Assembly: GCF_030287405.1 (NCBI RefSeq)
Contig: NZ_JASVVV010000001.1
Location: 1,036,403 to 1,100,402 of the forward strand
Direction of reading: 5' to 3'
DNA: 64,000 nucleotides
From: Halalkalicoccus sp. NIPERK01
GTDB lineage: Archaea > Halobacteriota > Halobacteria > Halobacteriales > Halalkalicoccaceae
Shown in pieces: positions 62,308-64,000 of this stretch (the first letter of the stretch is position 1; each line of letters opens with the position of its first letter). A model generated the notes under the pieces. That model ran no database searches. It saw nothing but the letters and a program-made list of their open reading frames with translations, and was not told the origin of the DNA. Position numbers and translations under genes: made by a program.

Positions 62308-63456
62308 TGGCCCCTCTCCTCAGGGTCGAGGACCTCCACACCCGCTTTTTCACCGAGGAAGGGCAGGTCAACGCCGTCGAGGGCGTGAGCTTCACCGTCG
62401 AGGACGGCGAGGTGTTCGGCATCGTCGGCGAGAGCGGCTCGGGAAAGAGCGTCACCGCGCGCTCGCTGATCGACCTGATCGACTCGCCCGGACGCATCAC
62501 GGAGGGGCGGATCTGGTTCCGTGATGCGGAACTCGCCGAGGCCGCGCTCGAGGAGGCGACCGACGGCGAGTACGTCGACCTGCGCGCGCTGCCCGAACGC
62601 GAGCGCCACGCGCTTCGGGGTAGCGGCTTCAGCATGATCTTCCAGGACGCGATGAGCAGTTTCAACCCCTCGATTACGGTCGGCGAGCAGATCGCGGAGG
62701 CCGTCGAGGTCCAGCGTCGTGCGGCGGCCAATCCCCGTTCGACCCGAGCGAAGACCCGTCAGGTGGGTCTGGGACAGTACCTCGCGAGCACGGTCGTCCC
62801 GTCCCAACGGTACGTCTCGACGGCGAGCCACGACCGGGCGGTCGAACTGCTCGAACTCGTCGGCATCCCCGACCCGACAGAGCGCGCCGAGGAGTACCCC
62901 CACCAGTTCTCGGGCGGGATGCTTCAGCGCGCGATGATCGCGCAGGCGCTGGCGGGCGAACCCGACGTGTTGATCGCCGACGAACCCACGACGGCGCTCG
63001 ACGTGACCATTCAGGCGCAGATCCTCTCGTTGCTGGATCGACTGCAGGACGAAACCGACATGAGCATCGTCCTGATTACCCACAACCTGGGCGTCGTCGC
63101 GCGGATGTGCGACCGGGTCGGCGTGATGTACGCCGGCGAGATCGTCGAGCGGGGTACCCTCGAGGACGTCTTCGAGAACGCGGTCCACCCGTACACGCAG
63201 GGGCTGCTCGGCAGCATCCCCGACATCGAGGGAGCGAAAACGCGGTTGGAGCCGATCCCCGGCAACGTCCCCAGCCTGCTCGATCACGAGATGGGCGACC
63301 GGTGTTACTTCGCGGATCGCTGTCCGAAGGCGATGGAGGACTGCCTCGACCACCCGCCGGAGTTCGACGCCGAGGGGAGCGAGCGCCACGCGGTGCGGTG
63401 CGTCCTCGCGGAGACGACCTACGACGAGTCGCGGGCGCTCCCGGAGGGGTACTTCG

Positions 63457-63464
<8 letters not shown>
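62307..63464 (+). CDS. dppD: Peptide ABC transporter ATP-binding protein (DppD-like)
   Basis: A 385-residue ATPase. Walker A is GESGSGKSV, signature [15 protein letters not shown], Walker [22 protein letters not shown]-loop [15 protein letters not shown]. The C-terminal oligopeptide/dipeptide domain carries cysteines ([21 protein letters not shown]) as in enzymes that hold an iron-sulfur site. An insert of about 40 residues ([18 protein letters not shown]) lies in the helical domain. Overlaps dppF by 8 bases. Confidence 0.94.

Positions 63465-64000
<536 letters not shown>

Overview
The window is a haloarchaeal (class Halobacteria) chromosome segment. The DNA is GC-rich and the encoded proteins are acidic. 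Exported proteins carry twin-arginine signals with a lipobox. Many genes have an AT-rich TATA-like box centred about 25-29 bases before the start codon, as expected for leaderless mRNAs. The gene set is archaeal: large-subunit clamp loader (RfcL), HMG-CoA synthase, a halophilic-type 2Fe-2S ferredoxin, DUF2270, DUF2150 and DUF457 proteins, and a tRNA without an encoded CCA. I cannot name the genus from sequence alone.

Layout. 1-5.5 kb: branched-chain amino acid/amide ABC importer (substrate-binding lipoprotein on +, livFGMH-type genes on -). 5.5-9.5 kb: SDR dehydrogenase, a two-gene RecA-like/HalOD1 unit, a quinone oxidoreductase and a SnoaL-like protein. 9.7-14.3 kb: ABC-2 exporter, alkaline-phosphatase-superfamily protein and a DUF2270 protein. 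14.4-20.2 kb: succinyl-CoA ligase sucCD, glutamate-cysteine ligase family, threonine synthase family, an acetyltransferase with zinc ribbon, and two tiny converging genes. One encodes a 41-residue membrane peptide, the other a 27-residue strongly basic amphipathic peptide. 20.2-20.7 kb: tRNA-Val(CAC) followed by a cluster of hairpins and partial copies of its own 3' end. 20.8-25.1 kb: adenine deaminase, cobalamin adenosyltransferase, an MFS transporter and small proteins. 25.2-29.7 kb: arsenic resistance island (LMW phosphatase/ArsC-like, ArsM, two ArsR, a RidA-like protein, Acr3), then a NikR-type regulator. 29.8-34.1 kb: glycine cleavage system (gcvPB, gcvPA, gcvH, gcvT). 34.1-38.3 kb: a secreted subtilase with an apparent 5' frameshift, a NYN-domain protein, a TatD-related protein, a GYD protein and a ferredoxin. 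38.5-41.2 kb: a quinoprotein alcohol dehydrogenase carrying the lanthanide-type ligand set, overlapping an unrecognised upstream gene. 41.3-54.9 kb: DUF2150, HMG-CoA synthase, M14 peptidase, AAC(3)-like protein, regulators, two membrane DUF457 hydrolases, amidohydrolase, SGNH-like protein and RfcL. 54.8-58.6 kb: heme A synthase, an M24-fold protein, an RNase HI-type protein and an EamA transporter. 58.7-64 kb: a dipeptide/oligopeptide ABC importer, the last gene cut by the window edge.

Most interesting: (1) the E-N-D-D metal-ligand set of the quinoprotein and its overlapping unknown partner; (2) the hairpin and tRNA-fragment cluster beside tRNA-Val; (3) the cationic amphipathic micro-gene; (4) two genes (ade and the MFS transporter) preceded by a tiny ORF that starts where a leaderless transcript should start and stops on the downstream start codon; (5) a 23-bp palindrome lying on a TATA box, and a second operator-like motif shared by two distant promoters; (6) the subtilase whose complete Tat signal is out of frame with any start codon.
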